Shown here: piece after piece, positions 37,432-46,947 of the stretch
Numbering within the stretch: position 1 is the first letter of the stretch
How the letters are laid out: every line of letters starts with the position of its first letter
NCBI RefSeq assembly: GCF_001513745.1
Contig: NZ_CP013380.1
Location: 930,001-994,000, forward strand
Length of the DNA: 64,000 nucleotides
Origin: Burkholderia humptydooensis
GTDB lineage: Bacteria; Pseudomonadota; Gammaproteobacteria; Burkholderiales; Burkholderiaceae
Reading direction: 5' to 3'
Notes under the pieces: model-generated
What the model saw: only the letters and a program-made list of their open reading frames with translations
Database searches by the model: none
Told to the model about the DNA's origin: nothing
Position numbers and translations under genes: made by a program

Positions 37432-37936
37432 CGCCGAGGCGCTCTATCGCGTCCTGCTCGACCAGATTCGCGGCGCCTATGGCGACGCCGCGTTCGCCGA
37501 AGCCGGCGGGCCCGTGCTCGCCGGCATCCACAGCGGCGGCGCGTGGCTCGCCGAGCGTCTTGCGCGCGACCTCGGCGCGCCGGGCTTCGGCGTCGTCAAC
37601 GTCGCGCTGCATCGCGACGATTACGCGAAGAAGGGGCTGCACAGCCAGGCAAGCCCGACGTCGCTGCCGTTCGAAGTCGAGGGGCGGCGCATCGTGCTCG
37701 TCGACGACGTGCTCTATACCGGGCGCACGGTGCGCGCGGCGCTCAACGAGCTTTACGACTACGGGCGGCCCGCGGCCGTCGAGCTCGCGGTGCTCGCCGA
37801 TCGCGGCGGGCGCGAGCTGCCGGTCGCGGCGCGCTTCGTCGGCGGCACGCTCGCCGTCGACGCCGACGCGACGCTCGTGCTCGAGCGCGCGGACGCGGGC
37901 CGATTCACGCTTCGCACCGAGGCGCGCGGCGGCTAA
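37418..37936 (+). CDS. pyrR: PyrR bifunctional regulator/uracil phosphoribosyltransferase
   Basis: A 172-residue type I phosphoribosyltransferase. The PRPP motif reads [17 protein letters not shown] and the N-terminal region [14 protein letters not shown] is typical of PyrR. In Gram-positive bacteria PyrR binds pyr mRNA to control attenuation; in beta-proteobacteria it lies upstream of pyrB as here and its regulatory role is less clear. I see no anti-terminator or terminator pair in the 79-bp gap to pyrB. It overlaps ruvX. Confidence 0.92.
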   Translation: MSSIDAEALYRVLLDQIRGAYGDAAFAEAGGPVLAGIHSGGAWLAERLARDLGAPGFGVVNVALHRDDYAKKGLHSQASPTSLPFEVEGRRIVLVDDVLYTGRTVRAALNELYDYGRPAAVELAVLADRGGRELPVAARFVGGTLAVDADATLVLERADAGRFTLRTEARGG

Positions 37937-38015
37937 CGCGCGCAACGCATTCCGGCCGCCCGCGCGCGTCGCGCATCCGGGCGCCGTTTGGCAACACGTT
38001 GGAATCACGCACATC

Positions 38016-39047
38016 ATGACGACCGACACCTCCGGCCGCACCGGCAATCCCGCTGCGGCCGCACCCGCCGAGCGCTTTCGCTACGGCTTCCTGAAGGGCA
38101 ACCCGCAGCTCACGAAGAACGGCGAGCTCAAGCATCTGTTGACGATCGAAGGGCTGCCGCGCGCGATCCTCAACCAGATTCTCGACACCGCCGAGCAGTT
38201 CGTCAGCGTGACCGACCGCGAAGTGAAGAAGGTGCCGCTCTTGCGCGGCAAATCGGTGTTCAACCTGTTCTTCGAGAATTCGACGCGCACGCGCACGACG
38301 TTCGAGATCGCCGCCAAGCGCCTGTCCGCCGACGTGATCAACCTGAACATCAACGCGTCGTCGACGAGCAAGGGCGAATCGCTGCTCGACACGATCAACA
38401 ACCTGTCGGCGATGCACGCCGATCTCTTCGTCGTGCGCCATGCGTCGAGCGGCGCGCCGTACCTGATCGCCGAGCACTGCGCGCCGCACGTGCACGTGAT
38501 CAACGCGGGCGACGGCCGTCATGCGCACCCGACGCAGGGCCTCCTCGACATGTACACGATCCGCCACTACAAGCGCGACTTCACGAAGCTGCGCGTCGCG
38601 ATCGTCGGCGACATCCTGCATTCGCGCGTCGCGCGCTCGGACATTCACGCGCTGACGACGCTCGGCGTGCCCGAAGTGCGCGCGATCGGCCCGCGCACGC
38701 TGCTGCCGGGCGGGCTCGAGCAGATGGGCGTGCGCGTGTTCCACAATCTCGACGAAGGCCTGAAGGACGTCGACGTGATCATCATGCTGCGCCTGCAGAA
38801 CGAGCGGATGAGCGGCGCGCTCCTGCCGTCCGCGCAGGAATACTTCAAGAGCTGGGGCTTGACGCCCGAGCGCCTCGCGCTCGCCGCGTCCGATGCGATC
38901 GTGATGCACCCGGGGCCGATGAACCGCGGCGTCGAGATCGACTCGCAAGTGGCCGACGGCCCGCAATCGGTGATCCTGAACCAGGTGACGTTCGGCATCG
39001 CGGTGCGCATGGCCGTGATGGGGATCGTCGCGGGCACGAGCGACTGA
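38016..39047 (+). CDS. pyrB: Aspartate carbamoyltransferase catalytic subunit
   Basis: A 343-residue enzyme joining carbamoyl phosphate and aspartate in pyrimidine synthesis. The carbamoyl phosphate loop [13 protein letters not shown], the [10 protein letters not shown] block and [11 protein letters not shown] are all present. No pyrI regulatory subunit follows; instead a dihydroorotase-like gene comes 91 bp downstream, the arrangement known to give a class A dodecamer of ATCase with an inactive PyrC' in Pseudomonas and Burkholderia relatives. Confidence 0.97.
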   Translation: MTTDTSGRTGNPAAAAPAERFRYGFLKGNPQLTKNGELKHLLTIEGLPRAILNQILDTAEQFVSVTDREVKKVPLLRGKSVFNLFFENSTRTRTTFEIAAKRLSADVINLNINASSTSKGESLLDTINNLSAMHADLFVVRHASSGAPYLIAEHCAPHVHVINAGDGRHAHPTQGLLDMYTIRHYKRDFTKLRVAIVGDILHSRVARSDIHALTTLGVPEVRAIGPRTLLPGGLEQMGVRVFHNLDEGLKDVDVIIMLRLQNERMSGALLPSAQEYFKSWGLTPERLALAASDAIVMHPGPMNRGVEIDSQVADGPQSVILNQVTFGIAVRMAVMGIVAGTSD

Positions 39048-39096
39048 CGCGGCGCGGCGTCGCGGACGTTTCTCGCCCGCGCGCCGGCTTCGACGA

Positions 39097-39123
39097 AATC
39101 AACGCAATCAACGCAATCAACGC
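39097..39123 (+). repeat. Three 9-bp tandem repeats before the dihydroorotase-like gene
   Basis: AATCAACGC occurs three times head to tail, followed by ATCAACA, in the gap between pyrB and the next gene and 16 bp from the start codon. It is a small potential variable-number tract. Confidence 0.7.
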
Positions 39124-39138
39124 ATCAACAGGCAGCGC

Positions 39139-40416
39139 ATGAAGATTCATATCAAAGGCGGCACGCTCGTCGATCCGGCGGCCGGCACGCAGCGGCTGGC
39201 CGACGTGTTCGTCTCGGCCGGCAAGGTGGCCGCGATCGGCGCGGCGCCGGCCGATTTCAACGCGGCGAAGACGATCGACGCGACCGGGATGATCGTCGCG
39301 CCGGGCTTCGTCGACTTGTCGGCGCGGCTGCGCGAGCCCGGCTACGAGCACAAGGCGACGCTCGAATCCGAGATGGCGGCGGCGGTCGCGGGCGGCGTGA
39401 CGAGCCTCGTGTGCCCGCCCGACACCGATCCGGTGCTCGACGAGCCGGGCCTCGTCGAGATGCTGAAGTTTCGCGCGCGCAACCTGCATCAGGCGCACGT
39501 GTATCCGCTCGGCGCACTGACGGTCGGCCTGAAAGGGCAGGTCATCACCGAGATGGCCGAGCTGACCGAGGCGGGCTGCATCGGCTTCACGCAGGCGAAC
39601 GTGCCCGTCACCGATACGCAGGTGCTGCTGCGCGCGCTGCAGTACGCGAGCACCTACGGCTATGCGGTGTGGCTGCGGCCCCTCGACGCGTTCCTCGCGA
39701 AGGGCGGCGTCGCGGCGAGTGGGCCCGTCGCGTCGCGGCTCGGCCTGTCGGGCGTGCCGGTCGCGGCCGAGACGATCGCGCTGCATACGCTCTTCGAGCT
39801 GATGCGCGTGACGGGCGCGCGCGTGCACGTCGCGCGGCTGTCGTCGGCGGCGGGCGTCGCGCTCGTGCGCGCGGCGAAGGCCGAGGGCCTGCCCGTGACC
39901 TGCGACGTCGGCGCGAATCACCTGCACCTGATCGACGTCGACATCGGCTACTTCGACGCGCAGTTCCGGCTCGATCCGCCGCTGCGCGCCGAGCGCGACC
40001 GCGAAGCGATCCGCGCCGCGCTCGCCGACGGCACGATCGACGCGATCTGCTCGGACCACACGCCCGTCGACGACGACGAGAAGCTGCTGCCGTTCGCCGA
40101 GGCGACGCCCGGCGCGACGGGCCTCGAGCTGCTGCTGTCGCTGACCGTGAAGTGGGCGCGGGAAGCGGGCGTGCCGCTGGCGCGCGCGCTCGCGACGATC
40201 ACCTCGGCGCCCGCCGACGTGCTGAAGCTGCCCGCCGGCCGCCTCGGCGAGGGCGCGCCGGCCGACCTGTGCGTGTTCGATCCGGATGCGCACTGGCGCG
40301 TCGAGCCCCGCGTACTGAAGAGCCAGGGCCACAACACGCCGTTCCTCGGCTACGAGCTGCCCGCGCAGGTGTGCGCGACGCTCGTCGCGGGGCAGGTCGC
40401 GTTCGAACGCCGCTGA
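39139..40416 (+). CDS. Dihydroorotase-like protein, catalytically inactive (PyrC'/PyrX)
   Basis: A 425-residue member of the dihydroorotase amidohydrolase family that lacks the metal-binding HxH after the first strand: FVDLSARLREPG stands where active enzymes have FVDxHxHxREPG. The substrate-binding Arg-Glu-Pro-Gly remains. Another normally conserved His site reads VHVARLSS. ICSDHTPVDDDEK, the third landmark, is kept. Such PyrC' proteins are needed structurally for aspartate carbamoyltransferase. The real dihydroorotase should be elsewhere in the genome. Confidence 0.9.
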   Translation: MKIHIKGGTLVDPAAGTQRLADVFVSAGKVAAIGAAPADFNAAKTIDATGMIVAPGFVDLSARLREPGYEHKATLESEMAAAVAGGVTSLVCPPDTDPVLDEPGLVEMLKFRARNLHQAHVYPLGALTVGLKGQVITEMAELTEAGCIGFTQANVPVTDTQVLLRALQYASTYGYAVWLRPLDAFLAKGGVAASGPVASRLGLSGVPVAAETIALHTLFELMRVTGARVHVARLSSAAGVALVRAAKAEGLPVTCDVGANHLHLIDVDIGYFDAQFRLDPPLRAERDREAIRAALADGTIDAICSDHTPVDDDEKLLPFAEATPGATGLELLLSLTVKWAREAGVPLARALATITSAPADVLKLPAGRLGEGAPADLCVFDPDAHWRVEPRVLKSQGHNTPFLGYELPAQVCATLVAGQVAFERR

Positions 40417-40429
40417 CGAGAGCCACATC

Positions 40430-41299
40430 ATGAGACCCCTACGCAAGGCGCGCCTCGTCCTGCATCTGCTGCGCGGGATGGCGCTCGTCGCGCTGCTCTT
40501 CGAGCGCGTGACGCCCGAGCGCCGCCAGGACATCACGCGGCGCTGGACGTTGAAGATGCTGCAGCTCTGCGGGATGCGGCTCGTCGTGCACAACGACGCG
40601 GCGCGGCTCGATGCGCGCGCGCTCGTCGTCGGCAATCACGTTTCATGGCTCGACATCTACGTGATCAACGCGTGGCGGCCGACGCCGTTCGTGTCGAAGG
40701 CCGAGGTGCGCGCATGGCCCGTCGTCGGCTGGCTCGCCGAGCGCCTCGGGACAGTGTTCATCCAGCGCGAGAAGCGCAGCGAGGCGAAGCGGATCATGCA
40801 CGAGCTGTCCGAGCGTCTCGGCAACGGCGAGCTGATGTGCGTGTTTCCGGAGGGCACGACGTCCGATGGCCTCGGGCTGCTGCCGTTCCATTCGAACCTG
40901 TTCCAGGCGGTGGTGTCGGCGGGCTGCTCAGTGCAGCCGATCTGCCTGATGTATGAGGACGCGCACGGCCGGCAGTCGGTCGCGCCCGCGTATGTCGGCG
41001 ACCTGCCGCTCGGCAAGTCGCTCGATATGGTATTGGCGAACGGGCCGCTCACAGCGCACCTCTACGTAGGCGAGCCGATCGCCGCGACGGGCGACCGGCG
41101 CGAGATGGCCGCGCTCGCGCGCGCTGCGGTCGCCGACGCGCTCGCACGGATGCAGCGGGACGTCGAGCGTCCGCTCGACGCCGATCTCGCGCGGCTCGCG
41201 GCCGCCGCGTACCCGGCGCCCGCGGAGTCTGCCGGTGAACCCGAGGCCGCAGCCGAGCCCGAAGTCGGCGTCGACGCGATCCCGCGCCGCGAAGGGTAG
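40430..41299 (+). CDS. 1-acyl-sn-glycerol-3-phosphate acyltransferase-like protein
   Basis: A 289-residue PlsC-family acyltransferase. An N-terminal hydrophobic helix near residues 10-25 should anchor it at the inner membrane. The active-site NHVSWLDIYV (H-x4-D) and FPEGTTSDG blocks are intact. It begins 13 bp after the dihydroorotase-like gene, so it is probably the last gene of the pyr operon. It may make phosphatidic acid or acylate another lipid. The last 30 residues are Ala/Glu-rich and likely disordered. Confidence 0.88.
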   Translation: MRPLRKARLVLHLLRGMALVALLFERVTPERRQDITRRWTLKMLQLCGMRLVVHNDAARLDARALVVGNHVSWLDIYVINAWRPTPFVSKAEVRAWPVVGWLAERLGTVFIQREKRSEAKRIMHELSERLGNGELMCVFPEGTTSDGLGLLPFHSNLFQAVVSAGCSVQPICLMYEDAHGRQSVAPAYVGDLPLGKSLDMVLANGPLTAHLYVGEPIAATGDRREMAALARAAVADALARMQRDVERPLDADLARLAAAAYPAPAESAGEPEAAAEPEVGVDAIPRREG

Positions 41300-41380
41300 G
41301 CGCGTCGGCGCATCGGCCGGCCGACGCGCGTGCGCCCGCTGCCGTGCGGGGGCGCGCTGCCCGCGTGACCCGGCCCTGGA

Positions 41381-42229
41381 CTATTCGTCCGCCGCTTCGC
41401 AGCGCTCGCACGCGACCTGCGTGACCTTGCGCGCGGCCGGGGCGTCGGCGAGTTGCACGGCCGACAGCCGGTTGCCCCACACGCATCCCGAATCCAGCGC
41501 GACCAGGTTCTCGCGCAGCATCAGCCCCAACGCGGCCCAATGGCCGAACACGACCGTCACGTCGGCGGTTTTTCGCCCGGGCGCGTCGAACCACGGCAGA
41601 TAGCCGGGGGGCGCGGACGCCGGGCCGCCGTTCGCCCGAAATTCCATTGCGCCTTCCGGCGTGCAGAAGCGAATGCGCGTGAACGCGTTGAACGCGACCC
41701 GCAGCCGGTCCGTCTTCTTCAGATCCGGGCTCCAGCAATTGGGGTCGTTGCCGTACAGGCTGCGCAGCGTGTCGCGCCAGTTCGGCGCGCGCAGCGCGCG
41801 CTGCAACTCGTCGGCGAGCTCGAGCGCGAGCGTCGCGTCCCATTGCGGCAGCAGGCCCGCGTGCACCATCAGCATGCCGCGCTCGAAGTGCGCGAACGGC
41901 CGGTGGCGCACCCATTCGATCAGATCGTCGGCGTCGGGCGCATCGAGGATCTCGCCGATCGTGTCGCCCGGCTTCAGCGTGCGAATCCCGGCCGCGACCG
42001 CAAGCAGATGCAGATCGTGATTGCCGAGCACCGCGACCGCGCGCTCGCCGAGCGCGACGATCTCGCGCAGCGTCGCGAGCGACGCGGGGCCGCGGTTGAC
42101 GAGGTCGCCCGCAAACCAGAGCGGGGTGTCGGCCGCCGGAGAGAGCTTGCCGAAGAGCTGCAGATACGCGGCGTGGCAGCCTTGGAGGTCGCCGAAAGCG
42201 ATCGGCGGGCTGCTGGAGAAATTTGTCAT
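41381..42229 (-). CDS. apaH: Bis(5'-nucleosyl)-tetraphosphatase, symmetrical (ApaH)
   Basis: A 282-residue metallophosphatase that cleaves Ap4A to two ADP. Metal motifs are FGDLQGCHAAY, GDLVNRGPAS, LGNHD (all within the first 70 residues), with the late HAGL and FGHW His residues. Length is normal. It is convergent with the acyltransferase gene and divergent from the rmlB leader; it marks the edge of the O-antigen locus. Confidence 0.95.
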   Translation of the reverse strand: MTNFSSSPPIAFGDLQGCHAAYLQLFGKLSPAADTPLWFAGDLVNRGPASLATLREIVALGERAVAVLGNHDLHLLAVAAGIRTLKPGDTIGEILDAPDADDLIEWVRHRPFAHFERGMLMVHAGLLPQWDATLALELADELQRALRAPNWRDTLRSLYGNDPNCWSPDLKKTDRLRVAFNAFTRIRFCTPEGAMEFRANGGPASAPPGYLPWFDAPGRKTADVTVVFGHWAALGLMLRENLVALDSGCVWGNRLSAVQLADAPAARKVTQVACERCEAADE

Positions 42230-42423
42230 TCCTTTGCATTCGTGACGAAACCGGGTTCACGGTATCACAAGAAACCACATCGATCCGAGTGGATCGGCGA
42301 CGGAGAAAATTTAACCTTGCATCGATCTCTGCGGTAGAAACATTCTCGAAAATGGCAGATCGACAGCAAACTTATCGAGCTGTTTCAAGATGTTAGAGGG
42401 ATGTTTTTTCACTTCCTTGCCCG

Positions 42424-42429
42424 TATAAT
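42424..42429 (+). promoter_or_regulatory. -10 box of the O-antigen (rml) operon promoter
   Basis: A perfect TATAAT in an AT-rich setting; the best -35 candidate is the poor TGTTTT at 42402-42407. This is the only clear promoter box in the apaH-rmlB gap on the + strand. Confidence 0.6.
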
Positions 42430-42442
42430 TGCGGCCTTGTGG

Positions 42443-42462
42443 GGCAGTAGCCGTGCACTGCC
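42443..42462 (+). promoter_or_regulatory. ops-like hairpin in the rml leader
   Basis: GGCAGTAGCCGTG is close to the ops core (GGCGGTAGC-GTG), where RfaH is recruited to RNA polymerase in enterobacterial LPS operons. Here it sits in a perfect six-base-pair hairpin GGCAGT/ACTGCC, some 14 bases past the -10 box. The similarity could be chance. Confidence 0.3.
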
Positions 42463-42605
42463 GACTTGGGCGCATGGCTCGATCGAGCCACGCGGCCGCA
42501 ACCGGCGGTGACATTCGAGCGACCAACGGCATTCTCCCGAACATGCCGGCCATGCTGCATCACGCCGGTTGTTTGACCGACTCCCAATTTCAGCAAAGGA
42601 ATTCC

Positions 42606-43667
42606 ATGATCTTGGTAACGGGCGGCGCCGGTTTCATCGGCGCCAACTTCGTGCTTGACTGGCTGGCTCAATCCGACGAGGCGGTGCTGAACGTCGACAA
42701 GCTGACATACGCGGGCAACCTCGGCACGTTGAAGTCGTTGCAGGGGAATCCGAAGCACGTGTTCGCGCGCGTCGACATCTGCGATCGCGCCGTAATCGAC
42801 GCGCTGTTGGCGCAGCACAAGCCGCGCGCGATCCTGCACCTCGCCGCCGAAAGCCATGTCGACCGGTCGATTCACGGTCCGGCCGATTTCGTGCAGACGA
42901 ACGTCGTCGGCACCTTCACGCTGCTCGAAGCCGCGCGCCAATACTGGAGCGCGCTCGACGCCGACGCGAAGGCGGCGTTCCGCTTCCTGCACGTGTCGAC
43001 GGACGAAGTGTTCGGCTCGCTGTCGCCGGCCGATCCGCAGTTCTCCGAAACCACGCCGTACGCGCCGAACAGCCCGTACTCGGCGACGAAGGCGGGCTCC
43101 GACCATCTCGTGCGCGCGTATCACCACACGTACGGGCTACCCACGCTCACGACGAACTGCTCGAACAACTACGGCCCGTATCAGTTCCCCGAGAAGCTGA
43201 TTCCGCTGATGATCGCGAACGCGCTCGGCGGCAAGCAGCTGCCCGTCTACGGCGACGGCCAGAACGTGCGCGACTGGCTGTACGTCGGCGATCACTGCGG
43301 CGCGATTCGCGAGGTGCTCGCGCGCGGCGTGCCGGGCGAGACGTACAACGTCGGCGGCTGGAACGAGAAGAAGAACCTCGACGTCGTGCATACGCTGTGC
43401 GATCTGCTCGACGAGGCGCGGCCGAAGGCCGCCGGGTCGTACCGCGATCAGATCACGTACGTGACCGATCGCCCCGGCCATGATCGCCGCTACGCGATCG
43501 ACGCGCGCAAGCTCGAGCGCGAGCTCGCCTGGAAGCCGGCCGAGACGTTCGAGACCGGCTTGAGGAAGACCGTGCGCTGGTATCTCGACAGCCAGGAATG
43601 GGTCGACGAGGTGGTGTCGGGCGACTACCGCAAATGGGTCGAAACGAACTACGCGCAACGCGCGTAA
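42606..43667 (+). CDS. rmlB: dTDP-glucose 4,6-dehydratase
   Basis: A 353-residue SDR enzyme, the second step of dTDP-L-rhamnose synthesis. NAD motif [26 protein letters not shown] and the catalytic Tyr-x3-Lys in [11 protein letters not shown] are intact. Start ATG at 42606 follows AAAGGAA. It leads the rmlBACD operon; its stop is 11 bp before rmlA. Base composition is still like the core genome. Confidence 0.97.
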   Translation: MILVTGGAGFIGANFVLDWLAQSDEAVLNVDKLTYAGNLGTLKSLQGNPKHVFARVDICDRAVIDALLAQHKPRAILHLAAESHVDRSIHGPADFVQTNVVGTFTLLEAARQYWSALDADAKAAFRFLHVSTDEVFGSLSPADPQFSETTPYAPNSPYSATKAGSDHLVRAYHHTYGLPTLTTNCSNNYGPYQFPEKLIPLMIANALGGKQLPVYGDGQNVRDWLYVGDHCGAIREVLARGVPGETYNVGGWNEKKNLDVVHTLCDLLDEARPKAAGSYRDQITYVTDRPGHDRRYAIDARKLERELAWKPAETFETGLRKTVRWYLDSQEWVDEVVSGDYRKWVETNYAQRA

Positions 43668-43678
43668 AGGTTGAATCG

Positions 43679-44572
43679 ATGGCGCGCAAGGGCATTATTC
43701 TCGCCGGCGGTTCCGGCACGCGGCTGTATCCGATCACGCACGCCGTGTCGAAGCAGTTGCTGCCGGTCTACGACAAGCCGATGATCTACTACCCGCTGTC
43801 GACGCTGATGGTGGCGGGCATCCGCGACGTGCTGATCATCTCGACGCCGCAGGACACGCCGCGCTTCGAGGCGATGCTGGGCGACGGCAGCCAGTGGGGG
43901 ATGAACCTCCGCTACGCGGTGCAGCCGTCGCCGGACGGGCTCGCGCAGGCGTTCATCATCGGCCGGGAATTCGTCGGCCGCGATCCGTCGACGCTGATTC
44001 TCGGCGACAACATCTTCTACGGCCACGATCTCGCGAAGCAGCTCGAGCGGGCATCGGCGCAGGAAGCGGGCGCGACGGTGTTCGCGTATCACGTGCACGA
44101 TCCGGAGCGCTACGGCGTCGTCGAGTTCGACCGCGACTTCCGCGCGCTGTCGATCGAGGAGAAGCCCGCGAAGCCGCGTTCGAATTACGCGGTGACGGGG
44201 CTGTACTTCTACGACAACCAGGTGTGCGACATCGCGGCGGACATCAAGCCGTCGGCGCGCGGCGAGCTGGAGATCACGGATGTGAATTCCCGCTATCTCA
44301 CGGCGGGCGCGCTCGACGTCGAGATCATGGGCCGCGGCTACGCGTGGCTCGACACCGGCACGCACGATTCGCTGATCGAGGCGGCGACGTTCATCGCGAC
44401 GCTGCAGAAGCGCCAGGGGCTCGTCGTCGCGTGCCCGGAGGAGATTGCGTACCGGCGGCAGTGGATCGACGCGGAGCAGGTGCTCAAGCTTGCGCAGCCG
44501 CTCGCGAAGAACGGCTACGGACAATATCTGAAACACATTCTCACGGATCAAGTTGCATGGCCATCCAAGTAA
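43679..44572 (+). CDS. rmlA: Glucose-1-phosphate thymidylyltransferase
   Basis: A 297-residue nucleotidyltransferase that makes dTDP-glucose from glucose-1-phosphate, the first step of the rhamnose pathway. The signature [28 protein letters not shown] and the [10 protein letters not shown] block are present. Its end overlaps rmlC by 16 bases, so the two are probably translated together. Confidence 0.97.
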   Translation: MARKGIILAGGSGTRLYPITHAVSKQLLPVYDKPMIYYPLSTLMVAGIRDVLIISTPQDTPRFEAMLGDGSQWGMNLRYAVQPSPDGLAQAFIIGREFVGRDPSTLILGDNIFYGHDLAKQLERASAQEAGATVFAYHVHDPERYGVVEFDRDFRALSIEEKPAKPRSNYAVTGLYFYDNQVCDIAADIKPSARGELEITDVNSRYLTAGALDVEIMGRGYAWLDTGTHDSLIEAATFIATLQKRQGLVVACPEEIAYRRQWIDAEQVLKLAQPLAKNGYGQYLKHILTDQVAWPSK

Positions 44573-45108
44573 CGCCGACGGCGCTGCCTGAAGTCAAGAT
44601 CATCGAGCCGAAGGTGTTCGGCGACGCGCGGGGCTTCTTCTTCGAAAGTTTCAATGCGCGCGAGTTCGCCGAGCAGGTGGAGGCGGGCGTCGAGTTCGTC
44701 CAGGACAATCATTCGCGCTCGGCGAAGGGCGTGCTGCGTGGGCTGCATTACCAGATCCGGCATGCGCAGGGCAAGCTCGTGCGCGTCGTCGAGGGCGAAG
44801 TGTTCGATGTCGCGGTCGATATCCGCAAGAGCTCGCCGAACTTCGGCAAGTGGGTGGGCGTCGCGCTGTCGGCCGAGAATCACCGGCAGCTTTGGGTGCC
44901 GCCCGGCTTCGCGCACGGCTTCGTCGTGCTGTCGGAGTCCGCGCAGTTCCTCTACAAGACGACCGATTACTGGTATCCCGAATTCGAGCGGAGCATCGTG
45001 TGGAACGATCCGACGATCGGGATCGAATGGCCGATCGATTTCGAGCCGCTGCTTGCCGTGAAGGATGCGGCGGGCAAGCGTTTTGTCGACGCCGAACATT
45101 ACGCATGA
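44557..45108 (+). CDS. rmlC: dTDP-4-dehydrorhamnose 3,5-epimerase
   Basis: A 183-residue cupin-fold epimerase, the third step of dTDP-rhamnose synthesis. Features are [32 protein letters not shown] with the catalytic His, [14 protein letters not shown] and [13 protein letters not shown]. It starts inside the end of rmlA and lies seven bases before rmlD. The order B-A-C-D is common in Burkholderia O-antigen loci. Confidence 0.97.
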   Translation: MAIQVTPTALPEVKIIEPKVFGDARGFFFESFNAREFAEQVEAGVEFVQDNHSRSAKGVLRGLHYQIRHAQGKLVRVVEGEVFDVAVDIRKSSPNFGKWVGVALSAENHRQLWVPPGFAHGFVVLSESAQFLYKTTDYWYPEFERSIVWNDPTIGIEWPIDFEPLLAVKDAAGKRFVDAEHYA

Positions 45109-45115
45109 GGTGGGC

Positions 45116-46012
45116 ATGACGGTACGCGAGCGGGTGATTCTGCTGACGGGAATCAACGGGCAGGTCGGTCACGAACTAGCTCGTAGTTTGCAAGGCCTGG
45201 GTCGGGTCGTCGCGTTTGATCGGTGCGAACTCGACTTGTCGGATCTGGACGCGACGCGTCGGGTCGTGAGGGACGTTGCACCTGACTGGATCGTGAATCC
45301 GGCGGCTTACACTGCGGTCGACAAGGCGGAAGCAGACGTGGCTGCGGCAATGCGCCTGAATGCAGAGGTCCCCGGCTTGTTGGCCGAGGAAGCGAAGCGT
45401 CTCGGTGCCGCGCTCGTCCATTACTCGACCGATTATGTATTCGATGGCACGAAAGTGGGTGCCTACGTCGAGGATGATTGCGTCAATCCGCAGAATGTTT
45501 ACGGCAAGGGCAAACTGGCCGGCGAGCAGGCCGTCGTGGCTTCCGGCTGTCATCACTTGATTTTCCGCACAAGCTGGGTGTATGGAACCCGAGGTCGGAA
45601 TTTTCTGCTCACGATGCTGCGACTCGGGGCGGAGCGCGAGGAGTTGAGCGTCGTGGCCGACCAGTTTGGCGCGCCGACATGGTCGCGCACGATCGCGGAG
45701 TTGACCGCACATGTGCTCGCACAATCGGTAGTAACAGGTGCCCAGCAAGTCGATTGGTGGAGAGAACGTTCCGGCGTATATCACCTTACGGCGGGAGGCG
45801 TGACGTCCTGGCATGCGTTTGCCGAGGCGATCTTCGCATTTTCCGATTTGATGAATAAGCCGGTTGTGCGTGCGATTCTGTCGTCGTCCTACCCAACGCC
45901 GGCGGTGCGGCCGCTCAATTCCCAGCTTTCGAATCAAAGACTGGCCGAGACTTTTGGCGTGTCTGCACCAGATTGGCGCGACGCGCTGCGACTATGCCTG
46001 GGAACGGATTGA
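45116..46012 (+). CDS. rmlD: dTDP-4-dehydrorhamnose reductase
   Basis: A 298-residue SDR reductase that makes dTDP-L-rhamnose. LLTGINGQVGHELARSL, VNPAAYTAVDKAE, YSTDYVFDGTK and VYGKGKLAGEQ (catalytic Tyr-x3-Lys) are present. From this gene on, third-position GC is visibly lower than in rmlBAC and codons such as TTG and CGT are commoner. The recombination edge of the serotype cassette may lie near here. Confidence 0.96.
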   Translation: MTVRERVILLTGINGQVGHELARSLQGLGRVVAFDRCELDLSDLDATRRVVRDVAPDWIVNPAAYTAVDKAEADVAAAMRLNAEVPGLLAEEAKRLGAALVHYSTDYVFDGTKVGAYVEDDCVNPQNVYGKGKLAGEQAVVASGCHHLIFRTSWVYGTRGRNFLLTMLRLGAEREELSVVADQFGAPTWSRTIAELTAHVLAQSVVTGAQQVDWWRERSGVYHLTAGGVTSWHAFAEAIFAFSDLMNKPVVRAILSSSYPTPAVRPLNSQLSNQRLAETFGVSAPDWRDALRLCLGTD

Positions 46013-46917
46013 GCGACGCTGTCGGTGATTGTCCGCGTACTGGCGCGGTGATCGTTTTTTTTCATCCCGACGAAGTATGCGTTGCGAGGGCCAATCGTCT
46101 TGCTAACGCGATGCATTGTGTGGTCGTCGACAATACGCCCGTCGTCCGGGAGCGCGATGCAATTGGCTTGTCCGAGTCGATCGAGTACGTGGCGAACGGC
46201 GAGAATCTGGGCATTGCAGCCGCGCTGAACCGAGGTGTCGACGCACTGATTCGCGGCGGCTTCGAGATAGCCATTCTTTTCGACCAGGACAGCGATCCGC
46301 CGATGAACCTGCTCTCGGAGTTGCCGCGCGCCTTGCTGGACACGAATGCCACGGGTCTGCAGGTGGCGCTTGCCGGTCCGGCTTACGAGGATCGCCGGTT
46401 GCGCGGCGTCGCGCCGTTCGTTCGCTTCGGGTGGGGCAAGCTCAAGCGTATTCCGCCCGTCGGCGACGTGCCCATTGATGTCGACTTTCTCATCACGTCG
46501 GGCTCTTGCATCAATCTTGCTTGCTGGTCGGACATTGGCGTGATGGACGAAGCACTATTCATTGATTTCGTCGATCTCGAATGGTGCGTGCGAGCCAAGC
46601 AAAAGGGGTATCGGGTCGTCGGAGTGCCATGGCTTCGGATGACTCATGAACTCGGCGGTGAGCCGGTTCGCGTGCTGGGCCGCGCCTATCCGATGCACGG
46701 ACCGTTGCGGCACTATTACCAGTTCCGCAACGTGGTCGCATTAGTCAAGCGGGCGTCGATGCCGATGACGTGGAAGACGACGGAACTCGTCAAGTTGCCG
46801 GTCCGTCTGCTGGTTTACTGCTTTTTTCCCACCGACCGGAAAGCACACCTGAAGATGGCATGGCGCGGCATTGTTGACGGTTGGCGCGGCCGACTCGGAG
46901 CGTACCGCGTCCATTGA
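45994..46917 (+). CDS. Rhamnosyltransferase-like family 2 glycosyltransferase
   Basis: About 307 residues from MPGNGLSD; its start overlaps the end of rmlD by 19 bases. The fold is GT2: GAVIVFFHPDE, then ENLGIAAALNRGVDAL, FDQDSDPPM with the DxD-like acid, SGSCINLACW and FIDFVDLEWCVRAKQKGY. The NLGIAAALNxG block and the EWCVR part match the RfbF/WbbL group of rhamnosyltransferases. It should move rhamnose from dTDP-rhamnose to the growing glycan at the inner face of the membrane. Confidence 0.85.
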   Translation: MPGNGLSDAVGDCPRTGAVIVFFHPDEVCVARANRLANAMHCVVVDNTPVVRERDAIGLSESIEYVANGENLGIAAALNRGVDALIRGGFEIAILFDQDSDPPMNLLSELPRALLDTNATGLQVALAGPAYEDRRLRGVAPFVRFGWGKLKRIPPVGDVPIDVDFLITSGSCINLACWSDIGVMDEALFIDFVDLEWCVRAKQKGYRVVGVPWLRMTHELGGEPVRVLGRAYPMHGPLRHYYQFRNVVALVKRASMPMTWKTTELVKLPVRLLVYCFFPTDRKAHLKMAWRGIVDGWRGRLGAYRVH

Positions 46918-46947
46918 TTTTCTCGAGAATCGACTGACCGACGCAGT

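Larger units (their letters stand above)
42230..42605 (+). other. Intergenic region and leader of the rml operon
   Basis: A 376-bp gap with no gene. Its middle is AT-rich and ends in a TATAAT box at 42424; after the expected start site the leader runs about 170 bases to rmlB and begins with a hairpin containing an ops-like sequence. Both elements are listed separately. Confidence 0.6.

Noticed and set aside
37937..38015. PyrR-type attenuator before pyrB
   Set aside because: The gap is too short and shows no competing hairpins or T run.
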